This document shows, piece by piece, positions 8,391 through 16,366 of a DNA stretch of 40,054 nt. The position numbers and the translations under genes were made by a program. The stretch lies in contig JAAEOP010000048.1 of NCBI GenBank assembly GCA_024223125.1, positions 1 through 40,054 of the forward strand, given 5' to 3'. Under the pieces are notes generated by a model, which ran no database searches, was not told where the DNA came from, and saw only the letters and a program-made list of their open reading frames with translations. The stretch comes from Chloroflexota bacterium. Lineage in GTDB: Bacteria; Chloroflexota; Anaerolineae; Promineifilales; Promineifilaceae. How positions within the stretch are numbered: position 1 is the stretch's first letter; each line of letters starts with the position of its first letter.

Positions 8391-9603
8391 ATCGCAGCGC
8401 CTCAATCGGCCGTAAATTAGACGCCCGCCACGCCGGATAGATTCCAAAAATCAAGCCCACTCCAGCTGCAAAACTAACCGACAGCAGCACCGTTTCCGGC
8501 GCAATCACCATTGTCAGGTTAAAGGCCGCTCCGGCCGCCATAGAAATAAGCCAGCCCAACCCAATGCCCATAAACCCGCCCAGCAAACTCAGTACCATAG
8601 ATTCCAGTAAAAATTGGAGCAAAATATCCCGCCGTAGCGCCCCAATTGCCTTGCGAATACCAATTTCCCGTGTCCGTTCTGTTACACTCACCAGCATGAT
8701 ATTCATAATACCGATACCGCCCACCACCAGCGCAATCCCGGCAATGGCACCCAAAAATGCGGTTAGCGAAGCCGTGACCGTGTTGATCGTTTCCAACAAA
8801 CTGGATTGGTCAAAGATGCTGAAATCATCATCATCCCCATAAGTAATATCGTGCTGTTCCCGCAATGTTTCCGTTACCTCTTCAATAGCCGCATCCACTT
8901 GTTCCGCACCGGCGGCCTGGGCTGTAATGAAGCTGACGGCTTTTTGTCCGTCCCGCGTACGGCTGGTTGAAAGGCGGCTTTGAGCGGTGGTGATGGGAAC
9001 ATAAACGGTATCATCTGTATCACCCGTCAGACCACCGCCGGATTCTTCCAGAACGCCTACCACTTCATAACTGACCCCATTGATTTTTATTTGGGTACCA
9101 ATGGGGTATTCTGAACCGTATAAATCGGAGGCAATGCCTGCTCCCAGAATGGCTACCCGTGACCGGAGGTCAATGTCGTTTTGTGTCAGCCCATCACCTA
9201 ACTGGAATTTGTCCAGATTGCTCATGGACAGCGTGTTGGCGGTGATGCCGGCCACGGCCGTATTCTTCGATTCCCCGCTAAAAACCACCGCTTCATTACT
9301 CTGCACCGTGGCTGACACCTCAGTGATGTCTGGTGCATTTAATGGGTCATCTAGCGCGGCTACATCCGCCATACTTAAAGCCGGGTAGCCGCCGCTGGCT
9401 TCCATATCTGTAGAAATAGTCAGCAAGTTGCTGCCAATGGAGGAGATTTCCCCCGTAATATCTTCGCTGAAGCCATTGCCAATGGCCATTAAGGCAATCA
9501 CTGACGCCACGCCAATAATTACACCTAACATCGTCAAAATAGAGCGCATCTTGTTAGCCAGGATGCTGTCAAGCGCTGTGTATAAACTTTCAGATAAATT
9601 CAT
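8383..9603 (-). CDS. MacB-type ABC transporter permease (FtsX family)
   Basis: A 406-residue membrane subunit. A first helix around residues 20-42 (MLGVIIGVASVIALMAIG) is followed by a MacB-like extracytoplasmic domain of about 220 residues and three C-terminal helices of the FtsX domain. The motif SVTERTREIGIRKAIGA between helices is characteristic. MacB-type systems do not transport through the membrane pore but use ATP to move periplasmic or surface parts (mechanotransmission). With the MacB-type ATPase and two MacA-like proteins it forms a tripartite-like exporter. I use ATG 9603 behind AGGTGAC rather than an upstream in-frame start that lies in the heptad spacer. Confidence 0.92.
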   Translation of the reverse strand: MNLSESLYTALDSILANKMRSILTMLGVIIGVASVIALMAIGNGFSEDITGEISSIGSNLLTISTDMEASGGYPALSMADVAALDDPLNAPDITEVSATVQSNEAVVFSGESKNTAVAGITANTLSMSNLDKFQLGDGLTQNDIDLRSRVAILGAGIASDLYGSEYPIGTQIKINGVSYEVVGVLEESGGGLTGDTDDTVYVPITTAQSRLSTSRTRDGQKAVSFITAQAAGAEQVDAAIEEVTETLREQHDITYGDDDDFSIFDQSSLLETINTVTASLTAFLGAIAGIALVVGGIGIMNIMLVSVTERTREIGIRKAIGALRRDILLQFLLESMVLSLLGGFMGIGLGWLISMAAGAAFNLTMVIAPETVLLSVSFAAGVGLIFGIYPAWRASNLRPIEALRYE

Positions 9604-9615
9604 AATGTCACCTAT

Positions 9616-9677
9616 GTGTTTGTGGTTGGTGGATAGTTGTTGGTTTGCACTAACCACAAACCACTACCCACCACTTG
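9616..9677. repeat. Heptad inverted spacer S2 (GGTGGAT/AACCACA words)
   Basis: Left arm in 7-bp steps (TGTGGTT, GGTGGAT, AGTTGTT, GGTTTGC), right arm the complementary words (AACCACA, AACCACT, ACCCACC). It lies between the MacB-type permease and ATPase genes. Its right end encodes the last residues (TSGG) and stop codon of the ATPase. Confidence 0.8.
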
Positions 9678-10356
9678 TAATCAACCCATCGCGTAGCCAG
9701 ATAGTGCGACGGGCGCGTTCGGCCACCATGGATTCATGCGTGACCATGATGATGGTCAAGCCTTCCCGGTTCAAGTCATCAAATAAATTCATAATTTCGT
9801 CCCCGGTATGGGTATCCAGAGCGCCGGTTGGTTCGTCGGCCAGGATGATGCTGGGTTGTGTGACTAAAGCGCGGGCGATAGCCACCCGCTGCTGCTGGCC
9901 ACCGGATAATTCGTCCGGCCGGTGATCCATCCGGTCGCCAAGTCCCACCATTTCTAAGGCTTCTTTGGCCCGGCGGGCACGGTCGCCACGACCCACACCG
10001 GCGTACATCAAGGGCAGCATTACTTGCTTCAAGGCCGAGGTGCGCGGCAGCAGGTTGAACTGCTGGAAAACGAAACCGATATGCCGGTTACGGATGCGTG
10101 ACCGAGCGTCACTGGTCAGAGCGCTGACATCGTCGCCGCCCAGGCAGTAGTTTCCACTGTTGGGTACATCCAGGCAGCCAATCATGTTCATCAGCGTACT
10201 TTTCCCGGAGCCAGACGGCCCCATGATGGCTACGTATTCCCCGGCCTCAATAGTCAGGTCAACACCGCGTAGGGCATGGACAACTTGTGTCCCCATTTCG
10301 TAGGATTTGGTGATGTTATTCATTTGGATAACGGTAGATTGATTGTTATTGTTCAT
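9664..10356 (-). CDS. MacB/LolD-type ABC transporter ATP-binding protein
   Basis: A 230-residue ATPase of the LolD/MacB class. Visible are Walker A GPSGSGKST, Q-loop FVFQQFNLLPR (typical of this class), signature LSGGQQQR, Walker B IILADEPTGALD and switch His in VTHE. Length is normal. It pairs with the MacB-type permease downstream. Start ATG 10356 has a moderate AGAGAAA site. The stop codon and final residues come from heptad spacer S2, which suggests the original 3' end was altered by the repeat. Confidence 0.94.
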   Translation of the reverse strand: MNNNNQSTVIQMNNITKSYEMGTQVVHALRGVDLTIEAGEYVAIMGPSGSGKSTLMNMIGCLDVPNSGNYCLGGDDVSALTSDARSRIRNRHIGFVFQQFNLLPRTSALKQVMLPLMYAGVGRGDRARRAKEALEMVGLGDRMDHRPDELSGGQQQRVAIARALVTQPSIILADEPTGALDTHTGDEIMNLFDDLNREGLTIIMVTHESMVAERARRTIWLRDGLITSGG

Positions 10357-10378
10357 AAGGATTTCTCTTAAACGTTAG

Positions 10379-10429
10379 GCCAATTCCAGAAAATAATGAT
10401 CCCGAATTGATGCCATTTCGGGAATTGGC
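10379..10429. repeat. Nested inverted repeat upstream of the LolD-type gene
   Basis: GCCAATTCC (10379-10387) and GGAATTGGC (10421-10429) are exact complements. Inside them CCCGAA and TTCGGG form a second possible stem. Part of the 242-bp gap 10357-10598, which otherwise holds the MITE-like element. Confidence 0.55.
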
Positions 10430-10432
10430 TAG

Positions 10433-10582
10433 AGGCTTTTTCAAAACGGGTAGGATCGTAACCATTCACTCCCCCAAGGTGCCCGGCACTTATAAACGAG
10501 TGTGCTACTCCAGTAGACTTGGTAATGAAGTGCCGGGCGCCTGAATGGTTACGTAGGATCATTTAATTTTTGAAAAAGCCTT
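10433..10582. mobile_element. MITE-like inverted-repeat element, copy 1 (about 150 bp)
   Basis: Outer arms GGCTTTTTCAAAA (10434-10446) and TTTTTGAAAAAGCC (10567-10580) enclose a second pair GTAACCATTCA (10458-10468) / TGAATGGTTAC (10542-10552). A third pair, AGGTGCCCGGCACTT (10477-10491), meets its complement at 10528-10542 with one mismatch. No coding capacity. The inner architecture recurs at 29810-29902 with different outer sequence. Non-autonomous mobile DNA is the best explanation. Confidence 0.6.
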
Positions 10583-10598
10583 ATTTGTAAACGATTCC

Positions 10599-12236
10599 TT
10601 ATCGGCCGGGAGGCCCCCCGCCAAAAGTTTCAACGGGCGCTGCGGCCAGTTCACCGATTAATAGTTCATCACCGGCAACGATGCCGCTTGTGATTTGAGT
10701 GAATTGATTGTCTTTGAGGCCAATGGTGACCTCAACTTGAGTGATGTCGGTCGTGCCGTCTGCGGCCGTATGCACCAAATTAACCGTATATGTACCCTGT
10801 TCCCGGTCGGCTGTGAGCGTTGCGTTGGGAACTAGCAGCACATCTTCCCGGCGGTCAGTGAGCAGGTTGGCGTTAGTCGTCATGCCCACACGCACAGGCA
10901 GATCTGTGTCTGCCAGACCGAGGTGTACGTCATAGGTTATCAGCCCGTCATTGTTGGCCGCGCTGGGGGCGATGGTTGTGATCTGGCCCTCAATTTCTTC
11001 GTCAGGCCACGTTTCCAGGGTGACGATGGCCGGTTGGCCGACAGCCAGTTGGCCGACATCAATCTCGTCTACGCTGAGAACTCCTTCCAGACTGTCCGGG
11101 TCTACAATCTCCACTGCCAGACCGGAAGCCAGTTCGCCTTCGCTGACGTGTATGGCCGTCACCACCCCCGCAAACGGAGCCGTCAATGTCGCTTTATCCA
11201 ATTGTAGCTGGGCGTCTTGCAACGATGTTTCCGCTTGGGCCAGCCGAATTTCCTGGGTTTTGATCTCTGTATCGGACGCACCGTCCAACAAATTGTCCAG
11301 TGTGGCCTGGGCGCTGGTCAGATCAGCTTCCGCAGCGGCAATCTCTTCATCGGATGCGCCCAAAAGCAAGGCATCGTGCCGGGCGACGGCCGCATCATAC
11401 TGTGCGGAGCTAGAAGCCAGACCGGCCTGTGAGGAAGCTACATTGTTGCTATCTGGGCTGCGGAGTTCATCCAGGCGGGCCTGGGCAGTGGTTACCTGGG
11501 CATTGGCCGCGGCTACATTTTGGGTGATATCTTCCATTCGGTCATCGTCGGTGGGGGTGCAGGTGTGGACGCCAGCGTCATTGACTTCACAATCGGCCAA
11601 CCGCACCCAGGTATCGTGGGCAGCCTGCTGTTGATCCAGCGCCGCTTGCAAATCAGCTTCAGCAGACAGAATGTCCGATTCGCTGACTTCATAGCTGGCT
11701 TGCAGTTTGCCGGAAGATGACCAACTATTGGCCTGGGCTGCATTGACGCTGGCTTCAGAGGCGGTGATTTCTTCTTCTGTGGGGCCGTCTAACAAATCAT
11801 CTAGTTTGACCTGAGCGCTGGTAACAGACGCTTCGGCAGAAGCCAGATTGGCGGTAGTGGCTCCAATCAGCAACTTGTCCAGATTGGCCTGCGCGACAGC
11901 TACGTCCGCTTCGGCTGAGATAACGGCGCGTTTTAATGCGGCCGTGTCCAACTGCACCAAAACGTCGCCACTGTTCACTTCGTCGCCCACGTCTACCAAA
12001 ACCTGGTCTACGATGCCGGAGGCGACTAGGGAAAGAGCCGCTTCTTGCTGTGCTACTAGCTGGCCGCTAGCGGTGGCGCTTGCGGCCAGATCGCCGGTGA
12101 AGGCAACGGCCGTTTCTCCAATCTCTGTTTCGGCGGCGCTGCTGTTGTTTGTCCGGCTCAGGCCAAAGGCGACCAGACCCATCAGCACAATAATGCCGCC
12201 GATAATCCAAAATTTATATTTCTTGATTGCTTTCAT
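10599..12236 (-). CDS. HlyD/MacA-like membrane-fusion protein, paralogue 1
   Basis: A 545-residue periplasmic-type adaptor that would join the MacB-type exporter. One N-terminal membrane anchor (about 8-27), a barrel-sandwich half (DQVLVDVGDEVNSGDVL), a very long Ala/Gln-rich coiled-coil hairpin (about 95-355), the second half (ATLTAPFAGVVTAIHVSEGE), and beta-barrel and membrane-proximal domains. The hairpin contains repeated modules with a LL(L/I/D)GA(S/T) turn followed by a Glu-Ile-Ala-rich helix. Near residue 217 an insertion carries two cysteines (DCEVN...HTC), perhaps a disulfide loop. It is a clear paralogue of the next gene (shared VTLETWPDEEI, VTIGLKDNQ). GAGGAAT precedes the start. 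Confidence 0.9.
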   Translation of the reverse strand: MKAIKKYKFWIIGGIIVLMGLVAFGLSRTNNSSAAETEIGETAVAFTGDLAASATASGQLVAQQEAALSLVASGIVDQVLVDVGDEVNSGDVLVQLDTAALKRAVISAEADVAVAQANLDKLLIGATTANLASAEASVTSAQVKLDDLLDGPTEEEITASEASVNAAQANSWSSSGKLQASYEVSESDILSAEADLQAALDQQQAAHDTWVRLADCEVNDAGVHTCTPTDDDRMEDITQNVAAANAQVTTAQARLDELRSPDSNNVASSQAGLASSSAQYDAAVARHDALLLGASDEEIAAAEADLTSAQATLDNLLDGASDTEIKTQEIRLAQAETSLQDAQLQLDKATLTAPFAGVVTAIHVSEGELASGLAVEIVDPDSLEGVLSVDEIDVGQLAVGQPAIVTLETWPDEEIEGQITTIAPSAANNDGLITYDVHLGLADTDLPVRVGMTTNANLLTDRREDVLLVPNATLTADREQGTYTVNLVHTAADGTTDITQVEVTIGLKDNQFTQITSGIVAGDELLIGELAAAPVETFGGGPPGR

Positions 12237-12264
12237 TATTATTCCTCAATAAACGTAGAACAAA

Positions 12265-12292
12265 ACGCTGTTTTGCTCGGACAAGACAGCGT
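12265..12292. repeat. Hairpin between the two membrane-fusion genes
   Basis: ACGCTGTTTTG and CAAGACAGCGT pair over 11 bp with one mismatch around a 6-nt loop; CGTAG and CTACG flank it further out. It lies in the 76-bp gap of the operon and could adjust the expression of the downstream paralogue. Confidence 0.5.
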
Positions 12293-12312
12293 CGTGCCCT
12301 ACGATTTTTAGC

Positions 12313-13938
12313 TTAATTATCATTTCCCCGGCCGAATGGACCTCCAAATCCGGTAGGCGGCGGTGCGAGTTGGCCGACCACAACTTCATCCCCTTCAGAC
12401 AGGCCGCTAATGATTTGGGTATATTGATTGTCTTTCAGACCAATCGTCACTTCTACTTCTTCTATGAGGGGACGGCCGTCCTGCTCGCCGCTGATTTTGT
12501 TGACAGTGTAGATACCGTTTTCCCGGTCGGCCGTGAGGACGGCATTGGGAACCAACAGAATATTGTGGTTATTGGCGGTAATGAGGCTGGCATTGGCTGT
12601 CATTCCTACCAAAATGGGCAGCGAGGTTTCATTCAGGGTTAGCAAGACATCGTAAGTGACAACACCGCCGCCATTGTTGGCGCTGGGGGCGATGGAACTG
12701 ATTTCACCATTAATTTCTTCGTCAGGCCACGTTTCCAGGGTAATGATGGCTTCCTGTCCCGGAGCTAATACGCCAACATCAATTTCATCTACGTTGAGAA
12801 TGACTTGCAGTTCAGCGGAGACGATCTCGATGAGATTGTTGGACGCCATTTCGCCCTGATTAATATTGACGGCCGTTACCGTCCCAGCAAAAGGAGCGCG
12901 AATGGTGGCGTCGGCTAGGGACTCTTCCGCATCTGCCAATGCCAGTCGCGCCTGTTCTATGCCCGCTTCGGCAATGGCAATATCTTCGGCCGAGGCGCCT
13001 TCTTGCAGGCTGTCCAGGTTGGCTTTCATCTGGGCCAGCGTTGCTTCGGCCGCGGCAATTTGGGAAGCTGTTGACCCTGTTAGCAGCTTATCATGGTTCG
13101 CTTCGGTCTGTTCAAGATTGGCTTGTGCGGCGGAAATGTTGGCGGAGGCACTGGTCAAATTTCCCTGGTTGGGGCCGGCTTGCAAATCGGCCAGCTTTGT
13201 TTCGGCAATTGCCAATTGTTCGGCCGCATCGAGCAAGACATCATTGGTGGCTTCATCGGCATCATCATCGTTGACTTCTTTGGCGTTGTTGTAAGCGATG
13301 CGGGCGTTGACGACTTCAGCTTCAGCCGCGGCAATAGTTGACTGGCTGATTGAATCGAGGGTGCTGTTGTAGTTGGCGACTGCAGAAGCGACGTTGGCTT
13401 CCTGGGCGCGAATATTGGCCTCAGACTCGGCAATTTCCTGTTCGGTGGGGCCAGCCAGCAAATTGTCCAACCGCACTTGGGCGCTGTGAACGGCCGCTTC
13501 GGCGGCGGCAATATCTTCGGCCGACGACCCTTCTAGCAACGCTTCCAGACTGGTTTCCTGGAGAGCCAGGTTTTGTTGGGCGCGTTCTACCTGGAGGCTG
13601 AGGGCTTCACTGTCTAGCAGCGCCAGAACACCCCCGGCCGTTACCTGGTCTCCGGCGCGGACGAATACGTCTTCTACTAACCCGGGTGTAGCGGCAGAGA
13701 GGCGGGTGGTGTGGACAGCTTCAATCTGCCCGCTGGCAGTGGCGCTGGCAGACAGGTCGCCGCTGAATACGGTAGCTATGTTGTCTGTTTGGGCGGCTGC
13801 GGCCGTTTGCTGGGCGTTTCTAGCACTTTGGACTCTGGTGGCGAGGAATACCCCGGCCAATAAAAGAAGGCCAACGACGCCAATGATAAGCCAGCGTTTT
13901 TTGTTGTTGGCAGGTTTATTTGTTGCTGCTGTTTGCAT
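12313..13938 (-). CDS. HlyD/MacA-like membrane-fusion protein, paralogue 2
   Basis: A 541-residue paralogue of the neighbouring gene with the same order: membrane anchor (about 17-34), biotinyl-like half (EDVFVRAGDQVTAGGVL), long coiled-coil hairpin, second half (ATIRAPFAGTVTAVNINQGE), barrel domains. The hairpin again shows LL.G(S/A)-x3-I modules of about 25-30 residues, more of them than in classical MacA. It lacks the two-cysteine loop of paralogue 1. First gene of the export operon, with AGGAGAAC before ATG. Two different adaptors beside one ATPase/permease pair suggest a hetero-oligomeric adaptor or gene duplication with divergence. No TolC-like gene is in the window. Confidence 0.9.
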   Translation of the reverse strand: MQTAATNKPANNKKRWLIIGVVGLLLLAGVFLATRVQSARNAQQTAAAAQTDNIATVFSGDLSASATASGQIEAVHTTRLSAATPGLVEDVFVRAGDQVTAGGVLALLDSEALSLQVERAQQNLALQETSLEALLEGSSAEDIAAAEAAVHSAQVRLDNLLAGPTEQEIAESEANIRAQEANVASAVANYNSTLDSISQSTIAAAEAEVVNARIAYNNAKEVNDDDADEATNDVLLDAAEQLAIAETKLADLQAGPNQGNLTSASANISAAQANLEQTEANHDKLLTGSTASQIAAAEATLAQMKANLDSLQEGASAEDIAIAEAGIEQARLALADAEESLADATIRAPFAGTVTAVNINQGEMASNNLIEIVSAELQVILNVDEIDVGVLAPGQEAIITLETWPDEEINGEISSIAPSANNGGGVVTYDVLLTLNETSLPILVGMTANASLITANNHNILLVPNAVLTADRENGIYTVNKISGEQDGRPLIEEVEVTIGLKDNQYTQIISGLSEGDEVVVGQLAPPPTGFGGPFGRGNDN

Positions 13939-13957
13939 AACGTTCTCCTAAATAAAT

Positions 13958-14003
13958 AGTGGATGGTGGTTAGCAGTTTGTACAAGCTACTAACCACCAA
14001 TTA
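13958..14003. repeat. Heptad inverted spacer S3 (AGTGGAT/ACCACCA words)
   Basis: AGTGGAT, GGTGGTT, AGCAGTT, TGTACAA, then GCTACTA, ACCACCA in strict 7-bp steps. It lies in the 5' leader of the export operon (minus strand) and touches the palindrome at 14001. Confidence 0.75.
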
Positions 14004-14047
14004 CATTCTAGAATGTAAATCTGCAAAAGTTGTGCAGAGACTCTGCA
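14001..14047 (-). promoter_or_regulatory. Two palindromes, candidate operators of the export operon
   Basis: TTACATTCTAGAATGTAA at 14001-14018 is a perfect 18-bp palindrome. TGCAGAG-a-CTCTGCA at 14033-14047 is a second perfect one. Both lie 60-110 bp upstream of the first membrane-fusion gene, where a promoter is expected. Candidate binders include the response regulator of this operon or a TetR/MarR-type protein encoded elsewhere. I could not fix the promoter boxes. Confidence 0.5.
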
Positions 14048-14222
14048 ATTTGTCAGCATGTTTGCATACGGAGATCGTTCCGTGCCATCTCGCCCACCAC
14101 AAGGCCAAGTTTGGGGCGAGATGACCGGAATTAGGGTTCTATGTTGGGCAAAGGTTTTGGCCGGTCATCCTGCCCTTACCCAGAATCGCATCATTAGAAG
14201 CGCTTAAAAGTTAGAGGGTCTC
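14048..14222. other. Structured gap between divergent operons
   Basis: No gene. CATCTCGCCC (14086-14095) pairs exactly with GGGCGAGATG (14114-14123); ATGACCGG (14121-14128) pairs exactly with CCGGTCAT (14161-14168). The two stem-loops overlap by a few bases, so they could be alternative folds. Function unknown. Confidence 0.45.
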
Positions 14223-14251
14223 TTCACATAAGGGGGGCTTTGGTGTATACT
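14223..14251 (+). promoter_or_regulatory. Promoter of the dcw cluster (upstream of mraZ)
   Basis: TTCACA (14223-14228), 17-bp spacer, TATACT (14246-14251); each box matches five of six consensus bases. Predicted start near 14258, giving an untranslated leader of about 220 nt that includes the MraZ operator and a REP half-copy. Confidence 0.65.
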
Positions 14252-14262
14252 GTGGCCGATTG

Positions 14263-14287
14263 TGGTAAAAAGTGGGGCAAAGTGGGT
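14263..14287 (+). promoter_or_regulatory. MraZ operator (three direct repeats, 10-bp period)
   Basis: TGGTA at 14263, TGGGG at 14273 and TGGGT at 14283 are separated by 5-bp spacers AAAAG and CAAAG. This matches both published descriptions of MraZ sites: TGGGN repeats with 5-bp gaps (E. coli) and AAAGTG(G/T) repeats (Mollicutes). It lies at the predicted transcription start, fitting autorepression. A further TGGGG-caa-TGGGA occurs near 14326. Confidence 0.7.
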
Positions 14288-14389
14288 TGATATAGCACAA
14301 AATCCCAGCCAAACTTATGCTAAAATGGGGCAATGGGAACGTATGTTCTAATTTATTGTTCTTTGATCCCTAAAATGAGAGTAATGATA

Positions 14390-14434
14390 GGGATCCCACA
14401 CATCTAGATACCCGCCTTTGCGGGTATGACAGTC
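14390..14434. repeat. REP-like repeat, right half only, copy 2
   Basis: Contains the TACCCGCC-ttt-GCGGGTA stem and the TGACAGTCA end shared with the copies at 1447 and 32527, but lacks the ATTCCTGC hairpin. It lies in the mraZ leader. Confidence 0.65.
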
Positions 14435-14477
14435 AAGAAGTGACTGTATAGCTACAAATGGGAGACTGGTTATCATC

Positions 14478-14903
14478 ATGTTTTTGGGTGAATACACACA
14501 CACAATTGACGTTAAAGGACGATTGACAATCCCGGCCAAGTTTCGTGGGTTGTTAGCAGCCGGTTTGGTTGTCACCCGTGGCTTTGACCAAAATTTGATG
14601 TTGTTTCCCTTAGATGGCTGGCAAGAGCTGGCACAAAAGATTTCGGAACGGCCATTGTCCGACGAAGATGTACGCAGCTTCCGCCGGCGTCTTTTTTCTG
14701 GCGCTGTAGATTTAATCCCCGACAGACAAGGCCGTATTTTACTGCCCCCTTACTTGCGTGAATTTGCCGGTATCAATGGCGAAGTGGTTGTGGCCGGTAT
14801 GTTTAATTATTTGGAATTGTGGAACAGTGATGCCTGGTTGGCCGTGCGAACTTCCATTGAAAACAACGATGATGCCGGCCGTTGGGAGGATTTGGGAATA
14901 TAA
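14478..14903 (+). CDS. mraZ: Transcriptional regulator MraZ
   Basis: A 141-residue member of the AbrB-like MraZ family, which binds DNA as a ring and represses its own dcw operon. Two MraZ half-domains are visible: an N-terminal one with DVKGRLTIPAKFR (about 11-23) and a second with DRQGRILLPPYLREFAGI (about 82-99); the repeated (D/x)xxGR(I/L)xxP motif is diagnostic. First gene of the cluster, with GGGAGA 12 bp before ATG and its likely operator about 190 bp upstream. rsmH begins 11 bp after its stop. Confidence 0.97.
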   Translation: MFLGEYTHTIDVKGRLTIPAKFRGLLAAGLVVTRGFDQNLMLFPLDGWQELAQKISERPLSDEDVRSFRRRLFSGAVDLIPDRQGRILLPPYLREFAGINGEVVVAGMFNYLELWNSDAWLAVRTSIENNDDAGRWEDLGI

Positions 14904-14914
14904 GCGCTTAGCTC

Positions 14915-15838
14915 ATGGATAACCAAGAACATATTCCTGTCCTGTTTCACGAAGTTTTAGCCTTGCTGCTGCCTACCCGCGACGGCCGTTACATTGATGG
15001 AACGATTGGCGCCGGTGGACACAGCGCCGGTATTTTGGAACAGTCCGCGCCTTCAGGGCGCGTTTTGGGCTTTGACAAGGACCCGGAGGCGATTAAGTTT
15101 ACTCAGGAACGGCTGGTCGAGTTTGGGGATCGACTCACTTTAATCAATGCCAGTTATGCCAAAATGGGCCAATTTGCACCCCACATGGGTTTTGCGGAAC
15201 CGGACGGCATTGTTTTGGATTTGGGTCTTTCTTCCCGGCAGTTGGGTGATGCCGCTCGTGGTTTTTCTTTTATGCACGAAGGAGCGCTAGATATGCGCTA
15301 CGACCCGTCACAAGGAGAAACGGCCGCAGACCTGATTAACAATCTTACAGAGGCGGACTTGGCTGATATTTTTTGGCGTTATGGCGAGGAGAAAAAAAGT
15401 CGCCAAATTGCCCGGTTTATTGTGATGGAACGGCCGTTTACAACCACCACTCAACTAGCCGATTGCATTGCCGCACACATTAAAACGCCCAGAAAACGGA
15501 TCCATCCGGCTACCCAAGTTTTTCAGGCATTACGCATTGCCGTAAACCATGAATTGGAAGATGTGGAAACAGGCGTGATGGCAGCGATAGAATTATTAAA
15601 ACCAGGCGGTCATTTAGCCGTCATCAGTTTTCATTCATTAGAAGATCGCTTTGTTAAACAAACGTTTCGCACACTCAGCCAGGATTGCACACCGCCCCCT
15701 GGCTACCCGGTTACAGAAGATGACGGCCCGGCAACTGTGTGCCTGACGACGCGCAAAGCCATCCAGGCTTCAGCGGTAGAAATTGCCCAAAACTGGCGCA
15801 GCAGAAGCGCCCGGCTGCGGGTGGTAGAAAAATTATAG
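14915..15838 (+). CDS. rsmH: 16S rRNA (cytosine-1402 N4) methyltransferase
   Basis: Methylates N4 of C1402 in the ribosomal P site using S-adenosylmethionine. The 307-residue protein shows HIPVLFHEVL at 7-16, the cofactor loop DGTIGAGGHS, DLGLSSRQL and the GAD-like insert, followed by the family end HSLEDRFVK and RSRSARLRVVEK. Length is typical. It follows mraZ as in most bacteria. A perfect 12-bp-arm hairpin lies just after its stop. Confidence 0.97.
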   Translation: MDNQEHIPVLFHEVLALLLPTRDGRYIDGTIGAGGHSAGILEQSAPSGRVLGFDKDPEAIKFTQERLVEFGDRLTLINASYAKMGQFAPHMGFAEPDGIVLDLGLSSRQLGDAARGFSFMHEGALDMRYDPSQGETAADLINNLTEADLADIFWRYGEEKKSRQIARFIVMERPFTTTTQLADCIAAHIKTPRKRIHPATQVFQALRIAVNHELEDVETGVMAAIELLKPGGHLAVISFHSLEDRFVKQTFRTLSQDCTPPPGYPVTEDDGPATVCLTTRKAIQASAVEIAQNWRSRSARLRVVEKL

Positions 15839-15843
15839 GAACA

Positions 15844-15882
15844 GTTTGTAGTAACGGCCCCGCTAAAGCAGTTACTACAAAC
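15844..15882 (+). repeat. Perfect inverted repeat between rsmH and ftsL
   Basis: GTTTGTAGTAAC (15844-15855) and GTTACTACAAAC (15871-15882) are exact complements around a 15-nt loop. There is no T-tract, so termination is unlikely. It is shorter than the heptad spacers, but GTTTGTA-GTAAC fits the same two-arm plan (S4). Confidence 0.65.
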
Positions 15883-15895
15883 CAATAATTGACTT

Positions 15896-16366
15896 ATGAT
15901 GGCCCGACAGACTCGTGACCAGTTACGACGTTTACGCACCCTGACCGAAGCTCAGGCAGTTTTGGGTTGGGGCGTTATTTTGATTTTAGCTGCGTTAGTG
16001 GGCACTATTTATGTTAACCAGGCCAGCCAGATTGCCCGCGTGGGACGGCGAGTACAAGTCATGCAAAATCAGCTTGGTGAGATGAAGCGGGAAAATGCCG
16101 CTCTGGAACGCCAGATTGCTGATTCTCAAAAGCTAGAGCGGCTGCAAGCGGAAGCTGCCCGCTTAGGCTTCATTCCGGCCGACTCGGATGATATTGATTA
16201 CATTATCATTCCCGATTATCCGGCCGTAGCTGAAGGCATCGCGCCATTGGATCCACCGGCGACGGCCGTGCCCCGTCCCAAACCACCAGAAACAATGACC
16301 GAAGCGCTCTGGCTCAGTTTACAGAGCCAGGTGGGTGACTTTGTGCAAGGTGAGGCCAATGAATAA
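15896..16366 (+). CDS. ftsL: FtsL/DivIC-like septum protein
   Basis: A 156-residue single-pass membrane protein: basic cytosolic N-terminus, one helix (about 21-42), then a coiled coil (about 45-90) with leucine-zipper-like spacing (LGEMKRENAALERQI), ending in RLGFIPADS, which resembles the FtsL/FtsB tail. A Pro-rich C-terminal extension follows. In the divisome such proteins connect FtsQ with FtsW/FtsI. Sequence similarity in this family is low, so the name rests mainly on topology and on its place between rsmH and ftsI. Its stop overlaps the ftsI start by 8 bp. Confidence 0.78.
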   Translation: MMARQTRDQLRRLRTLTEAQAVLGWGVILILAALVGTIYVNQASQIARVGRRVQVMQNQLGEMKRENAALERQIADSQKLERLQAEAARLGFIPADSDDIDYIIIPDYPAVAEGIAPLDPPATAVPRPKPPETMTEALWLSLQSQVGDFVQGEANE

